DNA of 64,000 bases from Ktedonobacter sp. SOSP1-85. GTDB taxonomy: Bacteria; Chloroflexota; Ktedonobacteria; Ktedonobacterales; Ktedonobacteraceae. Numbering within the stretch: position 1 is the first letter of the stretch; each line of letters begins with the position of its first letter. The DNA is taken from NCBI RefSeq assembly GCF_016587415.1, contig NZ_BNJI01000002.1, forward strand, positions 2,215,272-2,279,271, read 5' to 3'. The notes below the pieces were generated by a model that worked only from the letters and a program-made list of their open reading frames with translations, was not told the origin of the DNA and did no database searches. The translations under genes and the position numbers were made by a program. Shown here piece by piece: positions 8,041 through 17,726 of this stretch.

Positions 8041-8754
8041 TGGTCTACCCTCCGTTGTTTTCACTGTGTCATTCATCCAAGGAGAAATCTTCTCTTTCTG
8101 CCGCTTCTATCTCTCATGCTCTCGTCTACTGCTCTCGAGAGCATGGGAGCCTGGACAAGTGAGAACACTCTCCAGGCTTCAGCAGATCGAGCATTCGGTT
8201 GCATGCATGCATCTCCGATCCAAGCTGGCCAGGCTTTTTCTGGATCACGTCTCTACGGTACAACACAGATGCAAGATTAGAGGGTAGAAAGAGAGCCAGG
8301 AGAGTGCGTATGGACATACATGGATCATAGCAGGCTCAATATACTTGGATTTCTGTGATAGAACGAGGAGTGTATCGCAAAAAAGTCTCAAACGCGAACT
8401 TGGGAGTTCTACATGAAGCTTGGCAATACATTACGCACTATCGAGTCTTCCCAGGGCTGCTGGAATGAGCGTCGAGCCGGGTACGCGACCAGAGCAGCCG
8501 CTATCGCCTCTCCCACCTCAACTTGGCGGGGAATTGCGTCTATATGGCAAGGAAATGCCTCAACGCCTTGTTTTTAGTTGAAGAATGGAGTACGATTACG
8601 CGCAGAGGTATCTAGCGCTTCATGTGGCCCCAGGCCCATGAGAAGGAACGACGCATGAAGACGTTTGCCTTTGAGCAGTGGTGTAATCGGCTTCAGCTTC
8701 CGACTGCCACGCGTGACTTCCTCCTTTGAACCACCAGAAGGAAAAGAAGCAGAC
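8041..8754. other. Gene-free gap between divergent genes
   Basis: About 700 bp separate the esterase (minus) and the MalT-like gene (plus). I find no supported gene. An inverted repeat CATGCTCTCG (8115-8124) / CGAGAGCATG (8136-8145) lies upstream of the esterase and may be a leader hairpin. The remainder shows nothing recognisable. Confidence 0.5.
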
Positions 8755-11469
8755 ATGCCTACGCCCATTCTCACCACGAAACTGTATCTCCCTCGGCTTC
8801 GGCTTCACGTAGTCAACCGCCCTCGCCTGATCGAGCGGTTGAACGAGGGTTTGCACCGCAAACTGACCCTTATCTCTGCCCCCGCAGGCTTTGGGAAAAC
8901 TACGCTGGCCACTGCATGGGTCGAGGGCATCAAGCGACCAACCGCCTGGCTATCTCTGGACGAAGGTGAGAACGATCCTACCCGCTTTCTGATCTACCTT
9001 ATCGCGGCTGTGCAGACGATTGCGCCCACGCTTGGCGAAGGGGTCTTGCGTGCGCTCCAATCAAGTCAGCCACCACCACCCGAAGCGATGCTGACGGCTC
9101 TGCTCAATGACCTGGCGAGCATCAAAGATCCGTTCGTCCTCGTCCTGGACGACTACCACGTGATTGAGGCCCAATCGGTTGACCTGGCCCTCACCTATTT
9201 CGTCGAACATCTGCCCCCGCGCATGCACCTGGTCATCACCACTCGTGAAGACCCACATCTCCCCCGGGCCCGCTTACGCGCCCGGGGCCACCTGACCGAA
9301 CTGCGCGCCGCCGACTTGCGGTTTACCTCCTCCGAAGCCGCCGCCTTTCTCACCCAGGTGATGGGTCTCACTCTCTCCACACAGGACATCGCCCGACTTT
9401 CAGACCGCACCGAGGGTTGGATTGCTGGCCTGCAATTCGCTGCGCTTTCCCTGCAGGGCCACCAGGATGTTCCCGGCTTCATCCAGGCATTCGCTGGAGA
9501 TCACCGATACATCGTGGACTACCTAGTCGAAGAGGTCTTGCAGCGTCAGCCCGAACCGGTGCGCAACTTCTTACTCCAGACCTCCATTCTCGACCGGTTG
9601 AGTGGTCCGCTGTGCGATGCTGTCACTGGTCAAGAAGAAGGCAGCGCGCGGTTGGAAGCCCTGGAGCGAGGCAACTTCTTTGTCGTTCCGCTCGATGACA
9701 AACGCCACTGGTATCGCTATCACCACCTCTTTGCTGATGTGCTCGCAGCGCATTTGCGGGTAGAGCAGCCCGAGCAGGTCTCGACACTACATCAGCGCGC
9801 GAGCGAGTGGTACGAACGTCATGGTTCGGTGGGCGATGCGATCCGCCACGCACTGACCGCCGAGGACTTCGAGCGAGCGGCGGACCTGGTCGAGCTGGCA
9901 ATTCCGGAAATGCGCAGGAGTAGACAGGATGCCACGTTGCTTGGCTGGTTCAAGGCGCTCCCCGACGAGCTGTTTCACTTCAGGCCCGTGCTCAGCGTTG
10001 GGTATGCCTATGCATTACTGGCTAGCGGCGAGCTCGAGGCCGTCCACGCCCGATTGCGGGACGCCGAACGGTGGCTGGATACGACGGCAGACACGAGGGC
10101 GTTTGCGCTTGCTCCATCAACTGAGATGGTCGTCATGGATGAAGAGGAATTTCGCCAGCTCCCGGCTTTGATAGCCGTGTACCGTGCCGCGCGTGCCCAG
10201 GTCCTGGGCGATGTGTCCGACACCATAAAATACGCCCGGCGGGTGCTCGACCTCGTACCTGAGGAAGACCATCTCGGGCGCGGAGCAGCAGCGGCGCTCC
10301 TGGGGCTCGCGTCCTGGGTGAGCGGGGATCTAGAGGCAGCACACCGGACGTTTGCCGATGGCATAGCGAGTGTGCAGATGGCCGGAAACATCTCTGACGC
10401 CATCAGTGGCACCATCGCCCTGGCTGATATCAGGATGGCGCAAGGTCGTCTCCATGAGGCCATGCGGACCTACGAGCGCTCTTTGCAGGAGGCGATGACG
10501 CTGGGGGAGCCTGTCCTGCGGGGAACGGCAGACCTGTATGTGGGCATGAGCGAGCTCTACCGGGAGCAGAACGATCTGGATGTCGCCGAGCAGCGCCTGC
10601 TGAAAAGCAAGGAGCTGGGCGAGCGCACAGGGTTCCCGCAAAACCGGTCTCGTTGGTGCGTTGCTCTGGCTCGCATACGGGAGGCCCAGGGAGATCTGGA
10701 CGGCGCTCTGGACCTGCTCCACGAGGCAGAGCGCCTGTATGTGAGAGACTTCTTCCCCAATGTGCGTCCTGTAGCGGCGCTCGTGACACGGGTGTGGGTC
10801 GCGCAGGGGAGGTTAGGCGAGGCCCTTAGCTGGGCGCGTGAGCAGGGCTTGTCCATTGTGGACGACCTCAGCTATCTGCGCGAGTTCGAGCACATCACCC
10901 TGGCCAGGGTGCTCCTGGCCAGGTCTAAGAGCGACTGTGCAGACCGCTCTCTGCTTGAGGCAATGGGACTGCTCTCGCGCCTCCTGAAAGCAGCGCAAGA
11001 AGGTGAGAGGACGGGAAGTGTCATCGAAATCCTGGTGCTCCAGGCGCTCGCCCACCAGATGCAAGGTGACATCTCTGCTGCTCTCATGGCACTGCAACAG
11101 GCACTCTCGTTGGCCGAGCCGGAGGGCTACGTCCGCATGTTTGTGGACGAAGGCCCACCCATGACGGTCCTGCTAGAAGGAGCCGCGAAACACGGGATTG
11201 CCCCGAACTATGTCCGTCAACTCCTGACAGCCCTGGGCTCAGCTTCAGACAGAACGCCTGTCAAACAGGTTTTGATCGAGCCACTCTCGAAACGTGAGCT
11301 TGAAGTGCTTCGACTGTTCAGAACTGACTTGAACGGCCCAGAAATCGCCGACGAACTCGTAGTGTCCCTCAACACCTTGCGTACCCACACCAAAAACATT
11401 TACAGCAAGCTTGGGGTGAACACCCGGCGGGCAGCGGTCCGCCGGGCTGAGGAACTTGATTTGTTCTAA
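8755..11469 (+). CDS. LuxR-family ATP-dependent regulator, MalT-like
   Basis: A 904-residue STAND regulator. The N-terminus MPTPILTTKLYLP is typical of this family. The Walker A motif is A42-P-A-G-F-G-K48-T-T, and Walker B is in VLVLDDYH (about residues 126-133). A WIAGLQFAALSL block follows, then a long helical TPR-like sensor region (about 400-830) and a C-terminal LuxR HTH (last 60 residues, SKRELEVLRLF to NIYSKLGVNTRRAAV). It should bind an inducer and ATP, oligomerise and activate transcription. The frame extends 30 codons upstream, but the ATG at 8755 has AGAAGGAAA at good distance. A terminator follows. The target genes and ligand are unknown. Confidence 0.92.
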   Translation: MPTPILTTKLYLPRLRLHVVNRPRLIERLNEGLHRKLTLISAPAGFGKTTLATAWVEGIKRPTAWLSLDEGENDPTRFLIYLIAAVQTIAPTLGEGVLRALQSSQPPPPEAMLTALLNDLASIKDPFVLVLDDYHVIEAQSVDLALTYFVEHLPPRMHLVITTREDPHLPRARLRARGHLTELRAADLRFTSSEAAAFLTQVMGLTLSTQDIARLSDRTEGWIAGLQFAALSLQGHQDVPGFIQAFAGDHRYIVDYLVEEVLQRQPEPVRNFLLQTSILDRLSGPLCDAVTGQEEGSARLEALERGNFFVVPLDDKRHWYRYHHLFADVLAAHLRVEQPEQVSTLHQRASEWYERHGSVGDAIRHALTAEDFERAADLVELAIPEMRRSRQDATLLGWFKALPDELFHFRPVLSVGYAYALLASGELEAVHARLRDAERWLDTTADTRAFALAPSTEMVVMDEEEFRQLPALIAVYRAARAQVLGDVSDTIKYARRVLDLVPEEDHLGRGAAAALLGLASWVSGDLEAAHRTFADGIASVQMAGNISDAISGTIALADIRMAQGRLHEAMRTYERSLQEAMTLGEPVLRGTADLYVGMSELYREQNDLDVAEQRLLKSKELGERTGFPQNRSRWCVALARIREAQGDLDGALDLLHEAERLYVRDFFPNVRPVAALVTRVWVAQGRLGEALSWAREQGLSIVDDLSYLREFEHITLARVLLARSKSDCADRSLLEAMGLLSRLLKAAQEGERTGSVIEILVLQALAHQMQGDISAALMALQQALSLAEPEGYVRMFVDEGPPMTVLLEGAAKHGIAPNYVRQLLTALGSASDRTPVKQVLIEPLSKRELEVLRLFRTDLNGPEIADELVVSLNTLRTHTKNIYSKLGVNTRRAAVRRAEELDLF

Positions 11470-11488
11470 CGAACCCAGCTCCCACCAA

Positions 11489-11528
11489 CCCCAGCAGATG
11501 TGTCGAACCACTGCCGGGGCTTTTTTTC
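11489..11528 (+). terminator. Rho-independent terminator after the MalT-like gene
   Basis: A stem of CCCCAGCAG (11489-11497) with CTGCCGGGG (11511-11519), with one mismatch, is followed by C and seven T. It lies 20 bp after the stop codon. Confidence 0.85.
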
Positions 11529-12099
11529 TCCATCACAGCCTTCCGATTACCAAATCACCATACCAATCACCACATGTGGTGATGCCTTCTCACCACATTC
11601 ATAGGTATATTCTGATCAAAGAAAAGAACGCATGCAACGCCGTGGAGATTGATCCATGTCACCAGACCCCATAGCTAAAGCCAGGGGCTTGCACCTCACC
11701 TCCCTCTACAGGGGACCAGGGGTGGACGCATTAGCATTCAGGGCAAGCCTGAACACCGTTAGGACGGGTGACAAGCGGTTCAACCAACCGCCACTCTCCG
11801 GAGAGAGTCGCCCCACCAGGAAAAGATACTCACAGGTTGAGCTCGCGAGTAGGGCTTTGGCCCCATGCCGATCCTGGCATGCTGAACAGTCTGGCTGATG
11901 CAGGTATCCATGCATCACAAACAGTTTCTCTTGAGTCAGAGGAGTGCCTTTGCTCTAGCCTGTTCTTAACATATACACATCTATTCTTAGGCAACACAGG
12001 AAAACCGGAAAGGAGAGGGTAGACCCCGCCACCCATGCGCCTGAAAAGGACTCGGCATTCCTCCCCGCGCATGAATGCGGGGACTCCTGCCTCGATTCG
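11529..12099. other. Gene-free gap with an IS605-type end hairpin
   Basis: No supported gene. At 12063-12082 there is CCCCGC-(8 nt)-GCGGGG inside a 'cattcctcc...ctcctgcc' context, which resembles the right-end hairpin of IS605/TnpB elements. No tnpB frame remains beside it, so at most it is a solitary end. Short frames here have no ribosome site and no family resemblance. Confidence 0.4.
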
Positions 12100-12348
12100 A
12101 TGAGAAAAATGCACGAGTCACAACATTACGAGATTCGCATCAAGGGACACCTTGAGAACCAATGGGCCGACTGGTTTTCTGGCCTGACCATCACGCGAGA
12201 AGACCGGGGCGAGACGGTGTTAACCGGCCCAGTCGATCAGGCCGCGTTGCATAGCTTGCTGAGAAGAGTGCGTGATCTAGGCATGCCATTGCTCTCGGTC
12301 ATTCGCGTTGAACCCGAACCGGCAGACCTGCCGGACATCAAACATTGA
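12100..12348 (+). CDS. Small unknown protein upstream of DUF4386 gene
   Basis: 82 residues from ATG 12100, or 79 from ATG 12109; neither start has a strong ribosome site. The composition is that of a soluble alpha/beta protein: EIRIKGHL, a W-x-x-W-F segment, GETVLTGPVDQAALHSLLRRVRDLGMPLLSVIRVEP. The strand-helix-strand ending resembles small ferredoxin-like domains that are common next to DUF4386 genes. The DUF4386 gene follows after 36 bp, so the two are probably co-expressed. Function unknown. Confidence 0.65.
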   Translation: MRKMHESQHYEIRIKGHLENQWADWFSGLTITREDRGETVLTGPVDQAALHSLLRRVRDLGMPLLSVIRVEPEPADLPDIKH

Positions 12349-12384
12349 CACATATCACTCTTATTCAAAAAAGGAGACAAATAC

Positions 12385-13146
12385 ATGACTACCACCGAGC
12401 AAACCACGCAGACTCCAAAATCAAAGCGCATCGTCAGTGCCAACCAGCGCAGGGCAGAAATCGTGATTGCGGCCCTTTTCCTGGTGACCGCGGCTGCCAG
12501 TATCCCCGGAGCTTTTGTCCTGGATTCGATTCTGAACGCCTCCAACTATCTGGCCCAGGTTTTTCCGAACAAGGGGGCCGTCGAATTGGGGACCCTGATG
12601 TGGTCGATCAACAACATCGGGATCGTCTTCATCGCGGTGTTTGCGTTTCCCTTGCTCAGAAAACTCGATGAAGCCCTGGCGGTCGGGTACCTGGCTTCCC
12701 GGATCGTCGAGGGCACCATCATGATGGTCGGCATCGCCGCGACCTTGCTGCTGATCCCGTTGAGCCAGGAGTTCCTCAAGGCTGGTGCCCCCCAAGGCTC
12801 GTGGTTTCTGACTCTTGGCGACGTCCTCAAGCAGGCGAAATTCCTTGGCCTGACCGGGCTCTCTTTGCCGATGCTCGGGCTGGGTGGATTGCTCTTTACC
12901 TGGATGTTGTTCCGGTTCCGACTCGTTCCGCGAGGTATCTCTGTGGTTGGTTTGATCGGCTACGCCGTGGTGTTGTTCGGGAGCATCGCCGGCTGGTTCG
13001 GTCTGATCGACGTGGCACCGGGAGGCAACGGGACGATCTTTGCCCTTCCCGTCGCAACGTTCGAGATTATCCTTCTCCCCTTCTGGCTGTTGTTCAGGGG
13101 CTTCAAGACACCGGAAGCCCCCGAGCGCATCGTCGCCGCGAAGTGA
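12385..13146 (+). CDS. DUF4386 domain membrane protein
   Basis: 253 residues with about six membrane helices (near 30-50, 70-90, 105-130, 150-175, 180-205, 215-240). The N-terminal 25 residues are polar and basic (K, R-rich) and precede the first helix, AEIVIAALFLVTAAASIPGAF. DUF4386 proteins are integral membrane proteins of unknown function, widespread in Actinobacteria and Chloroflexota. AAAGGAG precedes the ATG. The small gene upstream is probably in the same transcript. A 9-bp GC hairpin (13158-13184) follows without a T-run. Confidence 0.85.
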   Translation: MTTTEQTTQTPKSKRIVSANQRRAEIVIAALFLVTAAASIPGAFVLDSILNASNYLAQVFPNKGAVELGTLMWSINNIGIVFIAVFAFPLLRKLDEALAVGYLASRIVEGTIMMVGIAATLLLIPLSQEFLKAGAPQGSWFLTLGDVLKQAKFLGLTGLSLPMLGLGGLLFTWMLFRFRLVPRGISVVGLIGYAVVLFGSIAGWFGLIDVAPGGNGTIFALPVATFEIILLPFWLLFRGFKTPEAPERIVAAK

Positions 13147-13971
13147 ACGCTACCGTAGCCGGCGGCCATGAGAGGGGCCGCCGGTGCGGAGTGCCTCCTT
13201 GCTGATAAAGTATACTGAAAAGGATCGAGACCAGAATTTGACACATATTCTGGAACTCCGTCAGCTTTGATAGTCTCTGGCTGCTTGCTCGTCTCCAAGA
13301 ACCAGGATATGAATCAATTTGCCATAGGGCAAGTATTTTGCTGGTCCGTCCGTGTCATGTGCCTGGGTACCTCTCCTCTACCGATCCAAGCGTCCCGAAT
13401 CGGATTCGCCAGTTCGCCAACCCATCCTTGACAGGATTATCTCTCTCCCTGTATACTCGTGAAGTAATCACACGTTTTTTGGGGAGGTTTTGACATCTAT
13501 GCCAGTGTGCTGCTAACTCCATCCTGTTTCCTGTTCAAACAGTGAAACAGACGTTACCATTCTTGCTTTCATCTATCGCGTGTCTCTCATCAGGCATGAG
13601 CGCTCAGCCGTTCTACGCCTGGAATGCCGCAGGGCATGATTCCTGCTCGACGGCCCTTCTGGCTTTGCCAAAGCGAGACGGCGCATAGTGAGAACGCAAG
13701 CATTTGATGGTGCTCAGAGATATGGAGAAGCGTGCGGCAAAGAGGTGTCAGGCATGGAACTCCGGCGAACGCATCGCTGATGTTCCCCATCCACCATACC
13801 ATTGGCAGATGGATGCCATCTTTTCCCCTGTCGTGGCAGCCGCATATTTGATCATTGTGCAAGCGATGACCTGCTCTCTCTCCTCCCTCTGGTCTCTCCC
13901 ATCGTGTCCTTGCGCGTGTTGATACAATCGTACTGTTTTTTCTCGAAGACAAAAAGCAAGGAATACCTATC
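13147..13971. other. Gap with a promoter-like site, no supported gene
   Basis: About 820 bp. A GC hairpin CCGGCGGCC/GGCCGCCGG lies at 13158-13184. TTGACA (13428-13433) and TATACT (13452-13457), with an 18-bp spacer, look like a sigma-70 promoter reading toward the DinB_2 gene. A GGGGAGG followed by ATG at 13499 opens a five-codon frame (MPVCC) too short to claim as a gene. Confidence 0.45.
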
Positions 13972-14565
13972 ATGACAGAACATCAGCTTTCACTCCTCCC
14001 CTTCTACGCGGGTTGGGGTAGCTACCAGCAGCGTCTGGTCGCGGCCATCGCGCCCCTTACCGGAGAGCAGCTTGCCTTGCGCACCACGCCGCAACACTGG
14101 TCGATTGGCATGTATGTGACGCATATTGTCGCAAATCGCGCCTGGTGGTTCCACGCGCGAATGGGCGAGGGGAGCGCTGATCTGACTTCCCTCGAATTAT
14201 GGGCTCTAGGAGTCTGTGAGGGGAACGTGGATCCATGCCACCCGGCGGCAGAACTGGTTGCCGGACTTGAGAAGACCTGGCAGATGATCGAGGAGACGCT
14301 TGCCCGCCTGACCCCTGCTGATCTTGAGCAGGTCGTCCCGCCTCTAGATGATGCGGAACGTGTGCGGCACGCGAAACTGGTGGAGCCTGCGCTCCAGCCA
14401 TACGCTCAGATGTGGGTGGAGGCAGCACGTCAGGCGAAAGTAGTGAGACCCGCGGTTTCGCTCCAGTCGATCATCTGGGGTGTGCTCGAACATGACATCC
14501 ATCACGGCAGCGAAATCTCCACCACTCTCGGCGTCCACGGCCTGCCAGTCGTCGAGTTGGATTAA
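13972..14565 (+). CDS. DinB_2 family protein
   Basis: 197 residues with the four-helix DinB/YfiT pattern: LLPFYAGWGSYQQRLVAAI, then HWSIGMYVTHIVANRAWWFH, a second helix pair and the closing VLEHDIHHGSEISTTLG. The three metal-binding histidines of the family are plausibly H47/H58 region and the C-terminal HDIHHG. These proteins are thiol-dependent metalloenzymes or stress proteins, mostly uncharacterised. AAGGAA precedes the ATG. It is unrelated to the DNA polymerase IV gene at 57531-58619, which shares the dinB name. Confidence 0.8.
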   Translation: MTEHQLSLLPFYAGWGSYQQRLVAAIAPLTGEQLALRTTPQHWSIGMYVTHIVANRAWWFHARMGEGSADLTSLELWALGVCEGNVDPCHPAAELVAGLEKTWQMIEETLARLTPADLEQVVPPLDDAERVRHAKLVEPALQPYAQMWVEAARQAKVVRPAVSLQSIIWGVLEHDIHHGSEISTTLGVHGLPVVELD

Positions 14566-14963
14566 GAACAGGAACGTCTTCAGTTCTCCTCTCTCTCATA
14601 GGTGGATATGTTGAAATGATGTGGTCGTCTCAGCGACAGGGACGCCCCTGTCGCTGAAGCGACATTCCATGCTCACATGGACAAGAAAAAGGGGAAAGAC
14701 TGGACAAAGTATTCTGTGAATGAGTGATCTCGAACACCAGGAGAGTTCTACAGATGATGCCTCGCCGTAACATGCTTGACACATACATCAAGCATGTTAC
14801 GGCGAGGTGTGATGAGAAGCACGTGCGAAATATCAGAGAACCGAGGCATTTCAAGACAAGGTATCGCACGCCACAACTCGATCTGGGGCAACCTCACGAA
14901 GTGGAATGGCACCCCGTCAAGCGGCTCCCTGACTGCGCTCCAAGACACAGGAAAAAGGGTGAA
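14566..14963. other. Gap with two strong hairpins
   Basis: The 14631-14656 stem is CAGCGACAGGG / CCCTGTCGCTG (11 bp, 4-nt loop). The 14760-14807 stem is 20 bp, perfect, with an 8-nt loop (arms 14760-14779 and 14788-14807). Neither is followed by a T-run. No gene is supported. The hairpins separate the DinB_2 gene from the convergent LysE remnant. Confidence 0.6.
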
Positions 14964-15641
14964 TTATCTTTCCGTGAATACCAGCTTGACCGCTAGTGCG
15001 CCAAAGGCAGCAGCAAAACTGCGTCGCAGCCAGAGCATAACGCGTGGACGCGTGAGCACATGATCGCGCATGGCAGAGGCAAAAATGCCGTAAGCTGAGA
15101 AGACCACAAACGTCACCAGCATAAATACCCCCGATAACTCTATCATGCGCAAAAGCGGCTGTGCTTCCTGCGCATTGACAAACTGGGGCAGGAACGCCAC
15201 AAAAAAGATGGAGAGTTTGGGGTTGAGGATATTGATGAGAATGCCTTCAATGATAATGCGTAGGTGAGACCGCTTGACCTCTTTGCGATCAACCTGCAAT
15301 GCACCTTTTTCCTGCAGTGAACGCCACGCCATAAAGAGCAGGTATGCTACGCCAACGTATTTGACCGCATTGAATGCAAGGGCACTGGTATGCAGGATAG
15401 CCCCAAGCCCGAGTAGTGCTGCAGCCAGGTGCGGCACGATGCCGAGCGTGCAGGCAAAGGCCGCTACGATGCTGGCACGAGCACCACGTGAAAGCCCGGC
15501 AGTGATGGTATAATCCCAAGACTGAGACGATGTTTCCCTCAAGGATGAGACATGGCGTTCAAGGGTTAGATATCCTGTCTCTGTTCCATGCTGCTGATGG
15601 TTCGTATGTCTCTGGAGGCCGCGTATCATTGCGGCGAACAA
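14964..15641 (-). pseudogene. LysE/RhtB family exporter, 5'-truncated
   Basis: The frame from about 15525 down to 14964 is a good LysE-family exporter: YTITAGLSRGARAS, GLGAILHTSALAFNAVKYVGVAYLLF, and LNPKLSIFFVAFLPQFV, with five hydrophobic segments. Members export amino acids. The usual first helix ending in P-G-P-D/N just before this region is missing: the residues there are S-S-Q-S-W-D and those further upstream are polar and unlike the family. No good start or ribosome site is present. I read it as a gene that lost its first 35 or so codons, probably inactive. Confidence 0.7.
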
Positions 15642-15854
15642 ATCGTTTGGTTCAGGATATGCTCATTTACAAGGTGTCGATTGAGAACCACCATGTTCAA
15701 ACATTTGGCCTTCCTCAGCCTTTTCTAGGAAACTAATTGTAGGTATTGAGGATGATGAGCGTTTGCACTGCTAGTAACAGGAGGATGAAAACAACTCCAT
15801 AAGCTCCGATTACGCTCGGTGAGAAGACCTCTCTTTCTGCCTCATCCAGCTATC

Positions 15855-16835
15855 TCATCCAAGCAGTTCTTCGATCTGGCGCATCTGGGCCTCGTTCAGT
15901 GCCCCGAACTGTATCGCTGTTGCGTTCTCATCTACCTGTTTGACAGTCTTAAAGCCAGGAATAGGGATAGTATGCCCGCTGCGCGCCCATAGCCAGCCCA
16001 GTGCACCCTGTGCCAGCGTACGGCCACCACTCGTCAGGACCTCGCGAACCTGGTCTAGTCGCTGCAACAGTCCTGGTAAGCGTTCGCTACTGAGGTAATT
16101 CCATGAAAGCTCAGACAGTCGAATATCTTCTCGTCCTATCTGCTCTCTTGAGGTATATTTCCCGGTCAACACGCCCATCGCCAGGGGACCTCTGTTGATA
16201 CTCGCCAGATTGTGTTCCTCGCACACTGCTAAGATGGCGGGATTGTCCTCAAAGACATTGAGCGTATGCTGAATGGCCGTACAATGCGGCCCCTGGGCGA
16301 AAAGGCGCGCGCGTTCTGGATCGTCCGTGCTCCACCCATAATAGCGAATTTTTCCCTCCGCCACGAGTTGTTCCATCTCTTCACGCACCTCTACGGCCCC
16401 CTCAAGATCATAGTCATTAAAATGGAGTTGATAGAGGTCGATATAGTCTGTTTGCAGGCGGCGTAAACTCCCTTCGCAGGCTCGACGAATGCCTGATCGA
16501 GGATCATCCAGGCCGCCGGTAATTCTGCGTGTTTCTTCGTCGAACTGGTCCCCGACCTTGGTGGCAATCAGCACGTTTGCGCGCCGCTTTCCTAGCGCCT
16601 GGCCAAGGATACGTTCGCTATGCCCACAGCCATAGACCCCGGCCGTATCAAACAGGGTCACGCCCAGGTCGAGCGCCCTCTGAATAGCTTGAATAGACTC
16701 CACATCGTCTACTTCGCCATACCCGCACGCCAGGTCACCCGCCCAGAATGGCCCACCAATCGCCCAGCAGCCCATACCCAGCGCACTCACTTCGATGCCG
16801 CTTCTTCCAAGCGTTCGTGTCATTACTGTACTCAT
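15855..16835 (-). CDS. Aldo/keto reductase
   Basis: 326 residues with the (beta/alpha)8 AKR pattern. Catalytic residues are visible as D and Y in TLFDTAGVYG, K in IATKVGD and H in LYQLHFNDYD. The C-terminal NADPH-binding part includes TIPIPGFKTVKQVDEN. AKRs reduce carbonyls with NADPH; the substrate is not predictable. The frame extends 50 codons upstream, but the ATG at 16835 has GGAGGAAAC directly before it and begins with the normal MTRTLGRSGIEVSALGMG block. Confidence 0.92.
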   Translation of the reverse strand: MSTVMTRTLGRSGIEVSALGMGCWAIGGPFWAGDLACGYGEVDDVESIQAIQRALDLGVTLFDTAGVYGCGHSERILGQALGKRRANVLIATKVGDQFDEETRRITGGLDDPRSGIRRACEGSLRRLQTDYIDLYQLHFNDYDLEGAVEVREEMEQLVAEGKIRYYGWSTDDPERARLFAQGPHCTAIQHTLNVFEDNPAILAVCEEHNLASINRGPLAMGVLTGKYTSREQIGREDIRLSELSWNYLSSERLPGLLQRLDQVREVLTSGGRTLAQGALGWLWARSGHTIPIPGFKTVKQVDENATAIQFGALNEAQMRQIEELLG

Positions 16836-17281
16836 TCTGTTTCCTCCTCCGATCACAATATGGTTTGCCTCTATCAGGCATGCCCCATCATACCTGACCG
16901 CCACCCTGCCACACATTCCCCAAAAGGAGGAAATCTTCCGCGACTTTGCTCCCCGAAAATTACCAAACATCCCCCGATTTACCAAACACCTGGAAATTAC
17001 GATAATTACATGGGCGTATTGTTAAAAAACTTGAGGGGTTTCCCACCGAAAGTGACCAAGACCCTCAAAACCTGCTCACTTGTCGCCTTACTTACCAGCA
17101 ACGGCATACGTGAAACTTGTAGCCAGTGAAGCAGTAAGGCCTACTCGCGAGAGTGAGAATTCCCTGGCTTTATTTACGGGATCTTGATGTTCCGATTGAT
17201 GGCGAGGTAAGGAAGCGGTTTTGGCGTTGATCAGTTTATGACTGCGTCATTAGATCTCCCGCTTCTGGGTACACCTGCCAT
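16836..17281. other. Gene-free gap
   Basis: About 450 bp upstream of the aldo/keto reductase. Frames here have no ribosome site and no family similarity. I see no strong hairpin or repeat. Confidence 0.4.
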
Positions 17282-17580
17282 TCAGTCAAGGGGAGCCTGA
17301 TTTTCTGTTTGTAGGAACTTTGCTATAGCGTCAAGGCACGGTTGACGCTCCTTCATGAATGAGAAGAGATGTCCACCCTCAAAAGCGATCATTTGCGAGC
17401 CTCGTATTCCGACATGCATCTCCTGAGCTAATGGGCAGGGATCGAAGACGTGGGATTGCTGCTTGACGCCGAGGGCATTGAGAACCAGCGTATCAATAGG
17501 CCCGAGGATCTCGCGAACGCGCGAAACCATTTGTTTGCGAGAGAGGATCAGCTTGTTGTGGTTGATGTTGTTGCGGTTTT
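17282..17580 (-). pseudogene. Remnant resembling SDR and alpha/beta-hydrolase pieces
   Basis: The minus-strand frame reads through without a proper start. Its first part (VREILGPIDTLVLNA) resembles the central strand of short-chain dehydrogenases. The second part (MIAFEGGHLFSFMKERQ, then LDAIAKFL) resembles the C-terminus of alpha/beta hydrolases. At about 80 residues it is too short for either family, so I call it a degraded remnant. The assignment is tentative. Confidence 0.35.
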
Positions 17581-17726
17581 CTTGGGGCGTAGAGTGATAA
17601 AAGGAGGATGCACCCTCTACTTAATGAGAAATCCTCTCACGAGAAACTATCGCATGCTTCTCAGTGTGTCGGCTGGGGCACACTGTCTGGAAGTTGAAGG
17701 CTACACTCTTCTCGTGCAAGAATGCT

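Noticed and set aside
13499..13516. Five-codon leader peptide MPVCC after a promoter-like site
   Set aside because: It has a ribosome-like site, but there is no adjacent cysteine-related gene and the frame is too short to separate from chance.
16620..17129. 169-codon plus-strand frame over the aldo/keto reductase start
   Set aside because: Mostly antisense to the reductase gene; no motif or start signal.
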